Assembly: GCF_963378095.1 (NCBI RefSeq)
Contig: NZ_OY726397.1
Coordinates: 1,488,001-1,552,000, forward strand
Reading direction: 5' to 3'
Length of the DNA stretch: 64,000 nucleotides
Source: Mycolicibacterium sp. MU0053
GTDB lineage: Bacteria; Actinomycetota; Actinomycetes; Mycobacteriales; Mycobacteriaceae
The notes beneath the pieces are model-generated. The model was not told where the DNA came from. It was given only the letters and a program-made list of their open reading frames with translations, and made no database searches. Every line of letters starts with the position of its first letter. The stretch's first letter is position 1. The translations under genes were made by a program, and so were the position numbers. Of the stretch, positions 34,115-42,117 are shown one piece after another.

Positions 34115-35413
34115 ATGCACAAAGACGACATGATTTTGATTTCGGTGGACGATCACATCATCGAACCGCCGGACATGTTCAAGAACCACCTGCCGGCCAA
34201 GTACGCCGACGAGGCGCCGCGGCTGGTGCACAACGCCGACGGGTCCGATACCTGGCAGTTCCGCGATGTGGTGATCCCGAACGTGGCACTCAACGCGGTG
34301 GCCGGTCGACCCAAGGAGGAATACGGGCTGGAACCCCAGGGCCTCGATGAGATCCGCAAGGGCTGCTACGACCCCGCGGAGCGGGTCAAGGACATGAGCG
34401 CCGGCGGGGTGTTGGCCACCATGAACTTCCCGTCGTTCCCCGGATTCGCGGCGCGGCTGTTCGCCACCGACGACGACGACTTCTCGATGGCCCTGGTACA
34501 GGCCTACAACGACTGGCATATCGACGAGTGGTGCGGCAGCCACCCGGGACGCTTCATCCCGATGGCGATTCCGGCGATCTGGAACCCGAACCTGTGCGCC
34601 CAGGAGATTCGTCGTGTTGCCGAGAAGGGGGTGCACTCGCTGACTTTCACCGAAAACCCCTCCACGCTGGGCTACCCGTCCTTCCATGACCTGGAGTACT
34701 GGCGTCCGATGTGGGAAGCGCTGGTCGATACCGAGACGATCATGAACGTGCACATCGGATCCTCGGGCAAGCTGGCGATCACCGCCCCGGATGCGCCGAT
34801 GGACGTGATGATCACGCTGCAGCCCATGAACATCGTGCAGGCCGCCGCGGATCTGTTGTGGTCGGCGCCGATCAAGGAGTTCCCGACGCTGAAGATCGCG
34901 TTGAGTGAGGGCGGCACGGGTTGGATTCCGTACTTCCTGGACCGGGTGGATCGCACCTACGAGATGCATTCGACCTGGACCAAACAGGACTTCGGCGGCA
35001 AGCTGCCCTCGGAGGTGTTCCGGGAGCACTTCATGACGTGCTTCATCTCCGATCCGGTGGGCGTGAAGAACCGGCACCTGATCGGGGTCGACAACATCTG
35101 CTGGGAAATGGACTACCCCCACAGCGACTCGATGTGGCCCGGGGCCCCGGAGGAACTCTCCGCGGTCTTCGACACCTATGAGGTCTCCGACGACGAGATC
35201 AACAAGATGACCCACGAGAACGCCATGCGCCTCTACCAGTTCGAACCGTTTGCACACATCCCCAAGGACCAGGCCACCGTCGGGGCGCTGCGCAAATCCG
35301 TCGAAGGGCACGATGTTTCGATTCAGGCCCTGTCGCACGACCGCGATCCCCATGCGGCCGTGGGCATGGACGCGCTGACCGCGGCCGCCGAGGCGAACTC
35401 CTCAGCCCGGTAA
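34115..35413 (+). CDS. Amidohydrolase 2 family (TIM-barrel) protein
   Basis: The 432-residue protein belongs to the ACMSD-like amidohydrolase 2 family of metal-dependent hydrolases and decarboxylases. The metal motif DDHIIEPP is near residue 12, MNVHIGSSGK in the middle, IALSEGGTGW later, and the aspartate of WEMDYPHSD near the C-terminus, so the site looks complete. Such enzymes decarboxylate or hydrolyse carbon-carbon bonds. The ATG at 34115 follows GGAAGGAAG; an ATG at 34091 lacks such a site. A hairpin follows its stop. Confidence 0.86.
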   Translation: MHKDDMILISVDDHIIEPPDMFKNHLPAKYADEAPRLVHNADGSDTWQFRDVVIPNVALNAVAGRPKEEYGLEPQGLDEIRKGCYDPAERVKDMSAGGVLATMNFPSFPGFAARLFATDDDDFSMALVQAYNDWHIDEWCGSHPGRFIPMAIPAIWNPNLCAQEIRRVAEKGVHSLTFTENPSTLGYPSFHDLEYWRPMWEALVDTETIMNVHIGSSGKLAITAPDAPMDVMITLQPMNIVQAAADLLWSAPIKEFPTLKIALSEGGTGWIPYFLDRVDRTYEMHSTWTKQDFGGKLPSEVFREHFMTCFISDPVGVKNRHLIGVDNICWEMDYPHSDSMWPGAPEELSAVFDTYEVSDDEINKMTHENAMRLYQFEPFAHIPKDQATVGALRKSVEGHDVSIQALSHDRDPHAAVGMDALTAAAEANSSAR

Positions 35414-35438
35414 TTGCCGGATTCGAGAACAGCGGGTG

Positions 35439-35465
35439 GGCCGCCACCGGTAGCCGGTGGCGGCC
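35439..35465 (+). terminator. 12-bp perfect hairpin after amidohydrolase
   Basis: GGCCGCCACCGG (35439-35450) and its exact reverse complement (35454-35465) enclose the 3-base loop TAG. The hairpin begins 26 bases after the amidohydrolase stop and has no U-tract, as is common in mycobacteria. It may end or attenuate transcription ahead of the dehydrogenase at 35531. Confidence 0.6.
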
Positions 35466-35530
35466 GCTCGGTTGCCGTCCACGTGCGGCGGCAACGAATA
35501 TTGCATCAGTGAGAACGTGAGGGACACAAC

Positions 35531-36709
35531 ATGTCTGGCGGAATGAGTTTCGACCTGACCGAGGATCAGCAGCTGATCCGGAAATCGGTGGCCGAGTTGG
35601 CGTCGAAGTTCGACGACCACTACTGGATGACCAAGGACCAGGAGCACGAGTTCCCCCAGGAGTTCTACGACGCCATCGCCAAGGGCGGCTGGCTCGGCAT
35701 GACCATTCCCGAGCAGTACGGCGGACACGGATTGGGCATCACCGAGGCCACCATCCTGGCCGAGGAGGTCGCGCGCTCCGGTGGTGCGATGAACGCCGCG
35801 AGCGCCATCCACCTGTCGATCTTCGGGATGCAACCGGTGGTGGTGTTCGGCTCGGACGAGATGAAGGCCGCCACGCTGCCCCGCATCGTCACGGGCGACC
35901 TGCACGTCTGCTTCGGGGTCACCGAACCCGGCGCGGGTCTGGACACCTCGCGCATCACGACCTTTGCCAAGCGGGACGGCGATCATTACGTGGTCAACGG
36001 ACGCAAGGTGTGGATCTCCAAGGCGTTGGAGTCGGAGAAGATCCTGCTTTTGGCCCGGACCACCCCCTATGACGACGTCACCAAGAAGACCGACGGGATG
36101 TCACTGTTCCTCACGGATCTGGACCGCGCCCGGGTCGACATCCGGCCGATCCGCAAGATGGGCCGCAACGCAGTCTCGTCCAACGAGCTGTTCATCGACG
36201 ACCTGCGGGTGCCCGTCGAGGATCGAATCGGCGAGGAGGGCAAGGGATTCCAGTACATCCTGCACGGGCTGAACCCGGAGCGGATGCTGATCGCGGCCGA
36301 GGCGCTCGGCATCGGTCGGGTGGCGCTGGACCGGGCGGTCAAGTACGCCAACGAGCGGCACGTCTTCGATCGGCCGATCGGCATGAATCAGGGCATCCAG
36401 TTCCCGTTGGCGGACTCGTTGGCCCGCCTCGACGCAGCGGAGCTGATCCTGCGCAAGGCGACCTGGCTCTATGACAACGGGAAACCGTGTGGGCGCGAGG
36501 CCAACATGGCCAAATACCTCTGCGCCGACGCCGGCTTCGGGGCCGCCGATCGTGCCCTACAGACCCACGGCGGCATGGGTTACTCCGAGGAGTACAACAT
36601 CTCGCGCTTCTTCCGGGAGTCGCGCCTGATGAAGATCGCCCCGGTCAGCCAGGAGATGATCCTGAACTACCTGGGGTCCCACGTCCTGGGCCTACCGCGC
36701 AGCTACTGA
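35531..36709 (+). CDS. Acyl-CoA dehydrogenase
   Basis: The 392-residue homomeric-type FadE has FGVTEPGAGLDTSRITTF, NGRKVWISKALES, the catalytic-type glutamate in LNPERMLIA, and QTHGGMGYSEEYNISRFFRE. It ends with the SQEMILNYLGSHVLGLP type of C-terminus. The enzyme introduces a 2,3 double bond in an acyl-CoA. It starts a plus-strand run with a CoA transferase, thiolase and another dehydrogenase up to 40362. Confidence 0.9.
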   Translation: MSGGMSFDLTEDQQLIRKSVAELASKFDDHYWMTKDQEHEFPQEFYDAIAKGGWLGMTIPEQYGGHGLGITEATILAEEVARSGGAMNAASAIHLSIFGMQPVVVFGSDEMKAATLPRIVTGDLHVCFGVTEPGAGLDTSRITTFAKRDGDHYVVNGRKVWISKALESEKILLLARTTPYDDVTKKTDGMSLFLTDLDRARVDIRPIRKMGRNAVSSNELFIDDLRVPVEDRIGEEGKGFQYILHGLNPERMLIAAEALGIGRVALDRAVKYANERHVFDRPIGMNQGIQFPLADSLARLDAAELILRKATWLYDNGKPCGREANMAKYLCADAGFGAADRALQTHGGMGYSEEYNISRFFRESRLMKIAPVSQEMILNYLGSHVLGLPRSY

Positions 36710-36719
36710 GGATTACGTC

Positions 36720-36788
36720 ATGACCACCGACACCGCGGCGCGAATCAACGGGCAGATGCTGCCGGTTGTCGGCGGCGTGGTTATGTGA
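36720..36788 (+). CDS. Possible 22-residue leader peptide
   Basis: A short reading frame starts at an ATG preceded by TGAGGA, encodes 22 residues (MTTDTAARINGQMLPVVGGV and two more) and stops in TGA at 36786-36788. That stop overlaps the GTG at 36785 from which the CoA transferase can start. It could serve translational coupling. No relatives can be recognised in a peptide this short, so it may equally be chance. Confidence 0.25.
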   Translation: MTTDTAARINGQMLPVVGGVVM

Positions 36789-38023
36789 ACCGTATGCAGA
36801 ACACCGCCCCGTTGGCCGGGATCACCGTAGTGGCGATGGAACAGGCCATCTCGGCACCGATGTGCACCCGGGTGCTCTCCGACTTCGGCGCCCGCGTCAT
36901 CAAGGTGGAGAACCCCAAGGGCGGGGACTTCGCCCGGGACTACGACGACGTGGTGAACGGACCGAACGGCCTTGCGGCCCACTTTGTCTGGGCCAACCGC
37001 GGCAAGGAGTCCATCACCTTGGACCTGAAGTCGCCCGCCGGCATCGACATCCTGCACCGACTGCTGGACCGCGCCGACGCGCTGGTGTCCAACCTCGCTC
37101 CCGGGGCACTGGCACGGATGCAGCTGGCGGCCTCCGACCTGCGTGCGCGGCACCCGAACGTGATCCCGGTGGAGATCGACGGTTACGGGCCCGGTGGCCC
37201 GATCTCCCACAAGCGGGCCTACGACCTGCTGGTGCAGGCGGAGTCGGGCACCTGCGCGGCGACGGGGTATCCGGGCATGCCGGCCAAGCCGGGCCCGCCG
37301 GTGGCCGACGTCTCCACCGGGTTGTATGCGGCGCTGTCGATCATGGCGCTGCTCATCGCGCGCGAGCGCCACGGTGCCGGAACCGCCCCCGGGGTGGCCG
37401 TCAGCCTGTTCGACACCATGACCGACATCATGGGCTATCAACTGACCTACACCCAGCACTCCGGGATCGATCAGGAGCCGCTCGGCATGAGTTCGCCGGC
37501 GGTGGCTCCGTACGGATCGTTCCCCACCCGCGATGGCCAGACCGTGGTGTTGGGAACCACCAACGACCGCGAGTGGCAACGGCTGGCGCGCGAGATCATC
37601 GATCGCCCCGACCTGGCCGACGATCCTCGCTACCGATCCAACTCCCAGCGCTGCGCCCACCGCGATACACTCAACGCGGCCATCGAATCCTGGTGCGCCC
37701 AACACGATCTGGACTTCATCCAACACAAGGCCGACGAGGCGGGGATCGGTAACTCCCGGTACAACCGGCCCAGCGAGGTCATCGCGCATCCACAGCTGCA
37801 GGCCCGCGATCGCTGGCGGCAGGTCGACACCCCGAAGGGGCCGATCTCGGCCTTGCTGCCGCCGCCGGTGATCGAGGGCTTCGAACAGCCCATGGGCGCG
37901 GTCCCGGGACTCGGCGAACACACCGACGCGCTGCTGACCGAACTGGGCTTCGACGCGGCGGGCATCGCGCAACTACGTGAGCAGGGCGCGATCGGGCCGT
38001 CCTATTCGGCTATGACGCACTGA
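36785..38023 (+). CDS. CaiB/BaiF family CoA transferase
   Basis: The 412-residue class III CoA transferase has the family opening LAGITVVAMEQAISAP, ARVIKVENPKGGDFAR and NRGKESITLDLK. The acyl-carrying aspartate is in RAYDLLVQAE. The GTG at 36785 overlaps the short upstream frame; the ATG at 36794 is an alternative start three codons later, and neither has a strong ribosome binding site of its own. It lies between a dehydrogenase and a thiolase, which supports a role in moving CoA among pathway acids. Confidence 0.88.
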   Translation: MNRMQNTAPLAGITVVAMEQAISAPMCTRVLSDFGARVIKVENPKGGDFARDYDDVVNGPNGLAAHFVWANRGKESITLDLKSPAGIDILHRLLDRADALVSNLAPGALARMQLAASDLRARHPNVIPVEIDGYGPGGPISHKRAYDLLVQAESGTCAATGYPGMPAKPGPPVADVSTGLYAALSIMALLIARERHGAGTAPGVAVSLFDTMTDIMGYQLTYTQHSGIDQEPLGMSSPAVAPYGSFPTRDGQTVVLGTTNDREWQRLAREIIDRPDLADDPRYRSNSQRCAHRDTLNAAIESWCAQHDLDFIQHKADEAGIGNSRYNRPSEVIAHPQLQARDRWRQVDTPKGPISALLPPPVIEGFEQPMGAVPGLGEHTDALLTELGFDAAGIAQLREQGAIGPSYSAMTH

Positions 38024-38042
38024 GATTCAAGGCGGAGGAACA

Positions 38043-39185
38043 ATGCGAGAAACAGTCATCGTCGGGGCGGTACGCACGCCGGTCGGCAAGCGCAACGGCG
38101 GGCTCGCCCAAACGCATGCCGCCGACCTGTCGGCACTGGTGCTGACCGAACTGGCGGCGCGCACCGGACTCGACGTCGAGACCGTCGACGACGTCATCTG
38201 GGGCTGCGTGTCCCAGGTGGGCGATCAGTCCAGCAACATCGGGCGCTACGCGGTGCTGGCAGCCGGTTGGCCCGAACACATCCCGGGGACCACGGTGAAC
38301 CGGGCCTGCGGATCCAGCCAGCAGGCGCTAGATTTCGCGGTGCAAGCGGTGATGTCCGGTCAGCAGGATGTCGTGGTCGCCGGCGGCGTGGAGGTCATGA
38401 GCCGGGTCCCGTTGGGCGCCGCGCGCGCAACCGGGATGCCCTACGGCCCGAAAGCCCTTGCCCGCTATGGCGGTTTCGAGTTCAACCAGGGCACCGGCGC
38501 CGAAATGATCTGTGCGAAATGGGGCTTCGACCGGACCGCGGTCGACGAGTACGCCGTCCGCTCGCATGAACTGGCTGCCGCGGCGCAGGACGCCGGCGCG
38601 TTCGCCGATCAGATCGTGCCGGTGTCCACCGAGGCCGGCGTGGTCGACGCCGACGAGGGCATCCGGCGCGGCACCACGGTGGAGAAACTCGCCGGGCTCA
38701 AGCCGGCATTCAAAGACGACGGCATGATCCACGCCGGGAACTCCTCGCAGATCTCCGACGGTGCCGCCGCGCTGCTGGTGATGACCGCCGAGCGTGCGCG
38801 CGACCTCGGGATGACCCCGCTGGCGCGCTACGTCGCCGGCGCGGTCACCGGCGCCGATCCGGTGCTGATGCTGACCGGTCCGATCCCGGCCACCGAGAAG
38901 GTGCTGCGCAAGGCCGGTTTGGGCATTGGCGACATCGGCGTGTTCGAGGTCAACGAGGCGTTTGCGCCGGTGCCGATGGCTTGGCTGGCCGACACCAGGG
39001 CCGACGTGGACCGGCTCAACCCGCTCGGCGGGGCCATCGCACTGGGTCACCCGCTGGGTGCCTCCGGGGCGGTACTGATGACCCGGATGATTCATCACAT
39101 GCGCGACAACGGCATTCGCTACGGGTTGCAGACCATGTGCGAGGGCGGCGGCACGGCCAACGCCACCGTGGTCGAGCTCGTCTAG
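38043..39185 (+). CDS. Thiolase (acetyl-CoA acetyltransferase family)
   Basis: The 380-residue thiolase has the nucleophilic cysteine C89 in NRACGSSQQA, NEAFA, the histidine motif GHPLGASGA and the second cysteine in MCEGGG. All catalytic elements of a degradative thiolase are present. It would cleave a 3-oxoacyl-CoA with CoA to release acetyl- or propionyl-CoA. It is preceded by GGCGGAGGAA and followed 19 bases later by a dehydrogenase gene. Confidence 0.92.
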   Translation: MRETVIVGAVRTPVGKRNGGLAQTHAADLSALVLTELAARTGLDVETVDDVIWGCVSQVGDQSSNIGRYAVLAAGWPEHIPGTTVNRACGSSQQALDFAVQAVMSGQQDVVVAGGVEVMSRVPLGAARATGMPYGPKALARYGGFEFNQGTGAEMICAKWGFDRTAVDEYAVRSHELAAAAQDAGAFADQIVPVSTEAGVVDADEGIRRGTTVEKLAGLKPAFKDDGMIHAGNSSQISDGAAALLVMTAERARDLGMTPLARYVAGAVTGADPVLMLTGPIPATEKVLRKAGLGIGDIGVFEVNEAFAPVPMAWLADTRADVDRLNPLGGAIALGHPLGASGAVLMTRMIHHMRDNGIRYGLQTMCEGGGTANATVVELV

Positions 39186-39204
39186 CACCAACGAGGAGAA
39201 GACT

Positions 39205-40362
39205 GTGCGTCGCACGCTGTTCACCGACGATGCCGAGGCATTCGACGGCTTTCGGGACCTGGCTCGCTCCTTCATCGAGAAGGAGGTCGTGCCGGCGTAC
39301 CCGCATTGGGAGAAGGCCGGCCGGATGCCACGCGAGGCGTTCGCCAAGCTCGGCGCCACCGGGATGATGGGCATGGCCATCCCCGAGGAGTACGGCGGTG
39401 GCGGGCAACCGGACTACCGCTACAACGTGGTGTTGCAGGAGGAGGCGGCCCGCGCCCTCGTCACGCTCTCGACGGTGCGCACGCAACTCGAGGTGATCCT
39501 GCCGTACTTCCTGCACTACGCCAACGAGGAACAACGCCAGCGGTGGTTCCCGGGGCTGGCGGCGGGCACACTGCTGACGGCGGTCGCGATGACCGAGCCC
39601 GGTACCGGGTCCGATCTGGCCGGGGTACGGACCACCGCGCGACTCGACGGCGACCATTACGTGCTCAACGGCGCGAAGACCTTCATCACCGGCGGGATGC
39701 AGGCCGACCTGGTGATCGTCGTCGCCCGCACGTCGACCGACCCCGAGAACCGGCGGCGCGGCCTCACCCTGCTCGTCGTCGAGGACGGCATGCCGGGGTT
39801 CGAACGCGGCCGCGAGCTGGAGAAGATGGGCTGCAAGGTCCAGGACACCGCCGAACTGTCGTTCACCGATGTCCGGGTGCCGATCACCAACCGGCTGGGG
39901 GAGGAGGGGGAGGCCTTCTCCTATCTGGGGCACAACCTGGCCCAGGAACGCCTCACCGTCGCGGTCGGCTCCGTCGCGCAGGCGCGTTCGGCGATCGTCG
40001 CGGCCATCGACTACACCAAGACCCGCAAGGCCTTCGGCACACCCGTGGCGTCGTTCCAAAACACCAAATTCGAACTGGCGTCCTGCTCCGCGGAGGTCGA
40101 GGCCGCGCAGGCGATGCTCGATCAGGCGGTGGCCGAGCACGTCGAGGGCGAGCTGTCCGGTGCCGACGCGGCCCGAGTCAAACTGTTCTGCACCGAGATG
40201 CAGGCCCGGGTCGTGGACCGCTGCCTACAGCTTTTCGGCGGCTACGGCTACATGATGGAGTATCCGATCGCGCGGTTGTACACCGACGCTCGGGTGGCCC
40301 GCATCTATGCGGGTACCAGCGAGGTCATGAAGGTGATCATCGCCAAATCGCTCGGTCTCTGA
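39205..40362 (+). CDS. Acyl-CoA dehydrogenase
   Basis: The 385-residue FadE has MTEPGTGSDLAGVRTTA, LNGAKTFITGGMQADL and QDTAELSFTDVRVP. The C-terminal loop reads IYAGTSEV, so the MCAD-type glutamate is absent. The glutamate in AQERLTVA matches the catalytic base position of isovaleryl- and long-chain enzymes, suggesting a branched or long substrate. The GTG start follows GAGGAGA. It is the last gene of the run from 35531. Confidence 0.9.
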   Translation: MRRTLFTDDAEAFDGFRDLARSFIEKEVVPAYPHWEKAGRMPREAFAKLGATGMMGMAIPEEYGGGGQPDYRYNVVLQEEAARALVTLSTVRTQLEVILPYFLHYANEEQRQRWFPGLAAGTLLTAVAMTEPGTGSDLAGVRTTARLDGDHYVLNGAKTFITGGMQADLVIVVARTSTDPENRRRGLTLLVVEDGMPGFERGRELEKMGCKVQDTAELSFTDVRVPITNRLGEEGEAFSYLGHNLAQERLTVAVGSVAQARSAIVAAIDYTKTRKAFGTPVASFQNTKFELASCSAEVEAAQAMLDQAVAEHVEGELSGADAARVKLFCTEMQARVVDRCLQLFGGYGYMMEYPIARLYTDARVARIYAGTSEVMKVIIAKSLGL

Positions 40363-40387
40363 CCGCCGGCGCGGCCGGGCCGCGGGG

Positions 40388-40538
40388 GTGACGCCGTCGA
40401 GATGGACGTGGCGGCGCCGAGTGCGAGGCTGCCCCCCTGGCCGAAATTGCAGTGACGGCGTCGGGATGGAAGCTGTGGCGAAAACAGCGCCCAATTTCCG
40501 CCCTGCGCGCAACCTCGACGCCGTCACCGCAATCTCGG
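40388..40538. repeat. Three short repeats, one inverted
   Basis: GTGACGCCGTCGAGATGGA (40388-40406) and GTGACGGCGTCGGGATGGA (40452-40470) agree at 17 of 19 positions. A third copy is inverted around 40515-40528. The stretches 40441-40463 and 40516-40538 are imperfect reverse complements (21 of 23), so a long stem with a loop of about 50 bases can form. It may terminate transcription from the dehydrogenase operon. Confidence 0.55.
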
Positions 40539-40649
40539 GTGATGCGATCTCACGCCCGGGGCATCCGGGCTATCGTCGGGCCACCACTGTGGCAGGTGTG
40601 ACGAGTAACGAAACAAACCCGAAGAGACACTTGTCACACCGGCAAATCC

Positions 40650-40677
40650 AACCTACTGTATGTTCATTAAGTAGGTT
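40650..40677. promoter_or_regulatory. Candidate operator of regulator 3
   Basis: AACCTACT and AGTAGGTT form an exact 8-base dyad separated by 12 bases. The site lies 27 bases before the chosen TetR start and differs from both other operator families. Autoregulation by the adjacent TetR protein is the simplest reading. Confidence 0.55.
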
Positions 40678-40703
40678 TGACCCGACCGGAAAGCCCCCCC
40701 GCC

Positions 40704-41309
40704 GTGACATCTGCCAGGCCTTATGCGACGTTGCTCGCCAAAGGTGAGGACCGCAAGCTCCGGATTCTCGCCGCCGCGCAGCGGTTGCTCACCCAGAGCG
40801 GCTGGCGGCACACCTCGCTCGCGCAGATTGCCAGGGAGGCCGGCGTCAGCGCCGCGGGCCTCCTGCATCACTTCGAGTCCAAAGAACAGCTGCTGCATGC
40901 GGTGGTGGATGCTCGCGACGCCGATGACGACTCGCACGCCGATCGGTCCGGAGACCTCCTCGAGCAGATTGCCCGCGCGGGAGATCGGGTCGACCGCGCC
41001 CCCGAACTCGTCGGTACGTACTCGGTACTACTGGTGGAAAACCTGATGCCGGATGCCCCGCTGCATGACCGTCTGTTGGCCAGACAGCAGGCCGCAGTGG
41101 AGATCGTGGCCGGCCTCATCCGTCGGGGCCAGGCATCGGGGAAGTACCGCAGTGACATCGACCCAGCGCTCAAGGCCGTGCAAATCGTGTCCCTCGTCAA
41201 CGGATTGGAAATCTCATGGTTGCTGGATCCATCAATACCGCTGCAGGAAGCGTTGCGCGAGTACGCAAAGTCGCTGGGGGAGGAATTCGCCCCGAAAGGC
41301 ACATCGTGA
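40704..41309 (+). CDS. TetR family transcriptional regulator (regulator 3)
   Basis: The 201-residue protein has a clear TetR HTH, with HTSLAQIAREAGVSAAGLLHH leading into FESKEQLLHAVVDARD. The GTG at 40704 was preferred because a TTG at 40677 would lie within the presumed operator. The stop overlaps the GTG of the next gene (GTGA), so the two are co-translated. Targets other than its own promoter are not evident in the window. Confidence 0.82.
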   Translation: MTSARPYATLLAKGEDRKLRILAAAQRLLTQSGWRHTSLAQIAREAGVSAAGLLHHFESKEQLLHAVVDARDADDDSHADRSGDLLEQIARAGDRVDRAPELVGTYSVLLVENLMPDAPLHDRLLARQQAAVEIVAGLIRRGQASGKYRSDIDPALKAVQIVSLVNGLEISWLLDPSIPLQEALREYAKSLGEEFAPKGTS

Positions 41310-41827
41310 GGTACCGCCTGGACGTGGTGGCGCCCAGCGTGGTCGAGGCGGTGCGGGCCGCCGGCGGCTGGATGTTCGACCGCGTGATGGCGGGCTGGGA
41401 CGTCCGGGTGCTCGTCGACCCCGCGCGTTTGGACGCCGCCGACGATCGCGCGCTGCAGATCCTCGGCGCCGACACGGGCGATCTCGAGTCGGCCTTGCTG
41501 ACCGGTCCGCGTGGCACGCATCCGCATGCGCTGGCGGTGGCGGCGGACCTGTACGGGCAGGACGCCCGGATCCGTGCCGGCGTGCAACAGGCGCTCGACA
41601 GCGGACACACCGAAGTCACGCTGTGGGGTGAGAGCTGGCCGGCCGAACTCGACAGCAACAGTGTCGGTTCGGTGCAGCACCGACTCAGCGTGGCCGCCCG
41701 CGCCTTCAAGGCTCAGGCGCTAGCCGCACTGGACTGTCCGGATGTGCATCTAGGGCGCACCGAGCTGTTCCGCAGCGGCACGCCCGAAAGCTGCCCGGTG
41801 GCCGCGGACCTGGTGCCCGCGAGCTAG
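41306..41827 (+). CDS. Conserved hypothetical protein, coupled to TetR
   Basis: The 173-residue protein starts at a GTG overlapping the TetR stop. It has no signal peptide, membrane segment or recognised motif. The opening YRLDVVAPSVVEAVRAAGGWMFDRVMAGWDV and the single late cysteines suggest a soluble alpha/beta protein. Translational coupling to regulator 3 is the only hint of function. Confidence 0.7.
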   Translation: MRYRLDVVAPSVVEAVRAAGGWMFDRVMAGWDVRVLVDPARLDAADDRALQILGADTGDLESALLTGPRGTHPHALAVAADLYGQDARIRAGVQQALDSGHTEVTLWGESWPAELDSNSVGSVQHRLSVAARAFKAQALAALDCPDVHLGRTELFRSGTPESCPVAADLVPAS

Positions 41828-41845
41828 ACGGGCACCACCAAAAGC

Positions 41846-41903
41846 GCGAGCGTCCACTCCGGTACGGAAATCTTCACGATCCCGTACCAACGTGGACGCT
41901 CGC
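41846..41903. terminator. Bidirectional hairpin between convergent genes
   Basis: GCGAGCGTCCAC (41846-41857) and its exact reverse complement (41892-41903) form the outer stem. Inside it GGTACGG pairs with CCGTACC. The structure lies between the hypothetical gene ending at 41827 and the ferredoxin gene ending at 41920, so it can stop transcription from both sides. Confidence 0.7.
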
Positions 41904-41919
41904 GGTGCTCTTGGAGGAG

Positions 41920-42117
41920 TTACTCCCGGATCGTGATCGCCTGCCGCGGGCACTGCCGCACGGCCTCGCGGATCTGCTCCTCGTTCTCGGGCGTCACCTC
42001 GTCGGTGAGGACGTGCAGATAATCATCGTCGTCGAGTTCGAATACCTCCGGGATGATGCCCATGCACACCCCGTTGGCCTCACAGAGTTCGAAGTCGACC
42101 TCTACCTTCTTCACCAT
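41920..42117 (-). CDS. 3-cysteine ferredoxin, P450 partner
   Basis: The 65-residue ferredoxin has the pattern C-x5-C with Asn at the variable position (CEANGVC) and a final CP (QCPRQAI), typical of mycobacterial [3Fe-4S] ferredoxins encoded beside P450s. Its ATG shares one base with the P450 stop, so it is almost certainly the electron donor of the P450 at 42117. Confidence 0.9.
   Translation of the reverse strand: MVKKVEVDFELCEANGVCMGIIPEVFELDDDDYLHVLTDEVTPENEEQIREAVRQCPRQAITIRE

Larger units (their letters stand above)
40363..40703. other. Intergenic region with repeats and operator of regulator 3
   Basis: These 341 bases separate the dehydrogenase and TetR genes. No gene is apparent. The left part holds repeated GTGACGsCGTCGrGAT elements (40388-40538). 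The right end holds a dyad at 40650-40677 just ahead of the TetR start. Confidence 0.55.
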
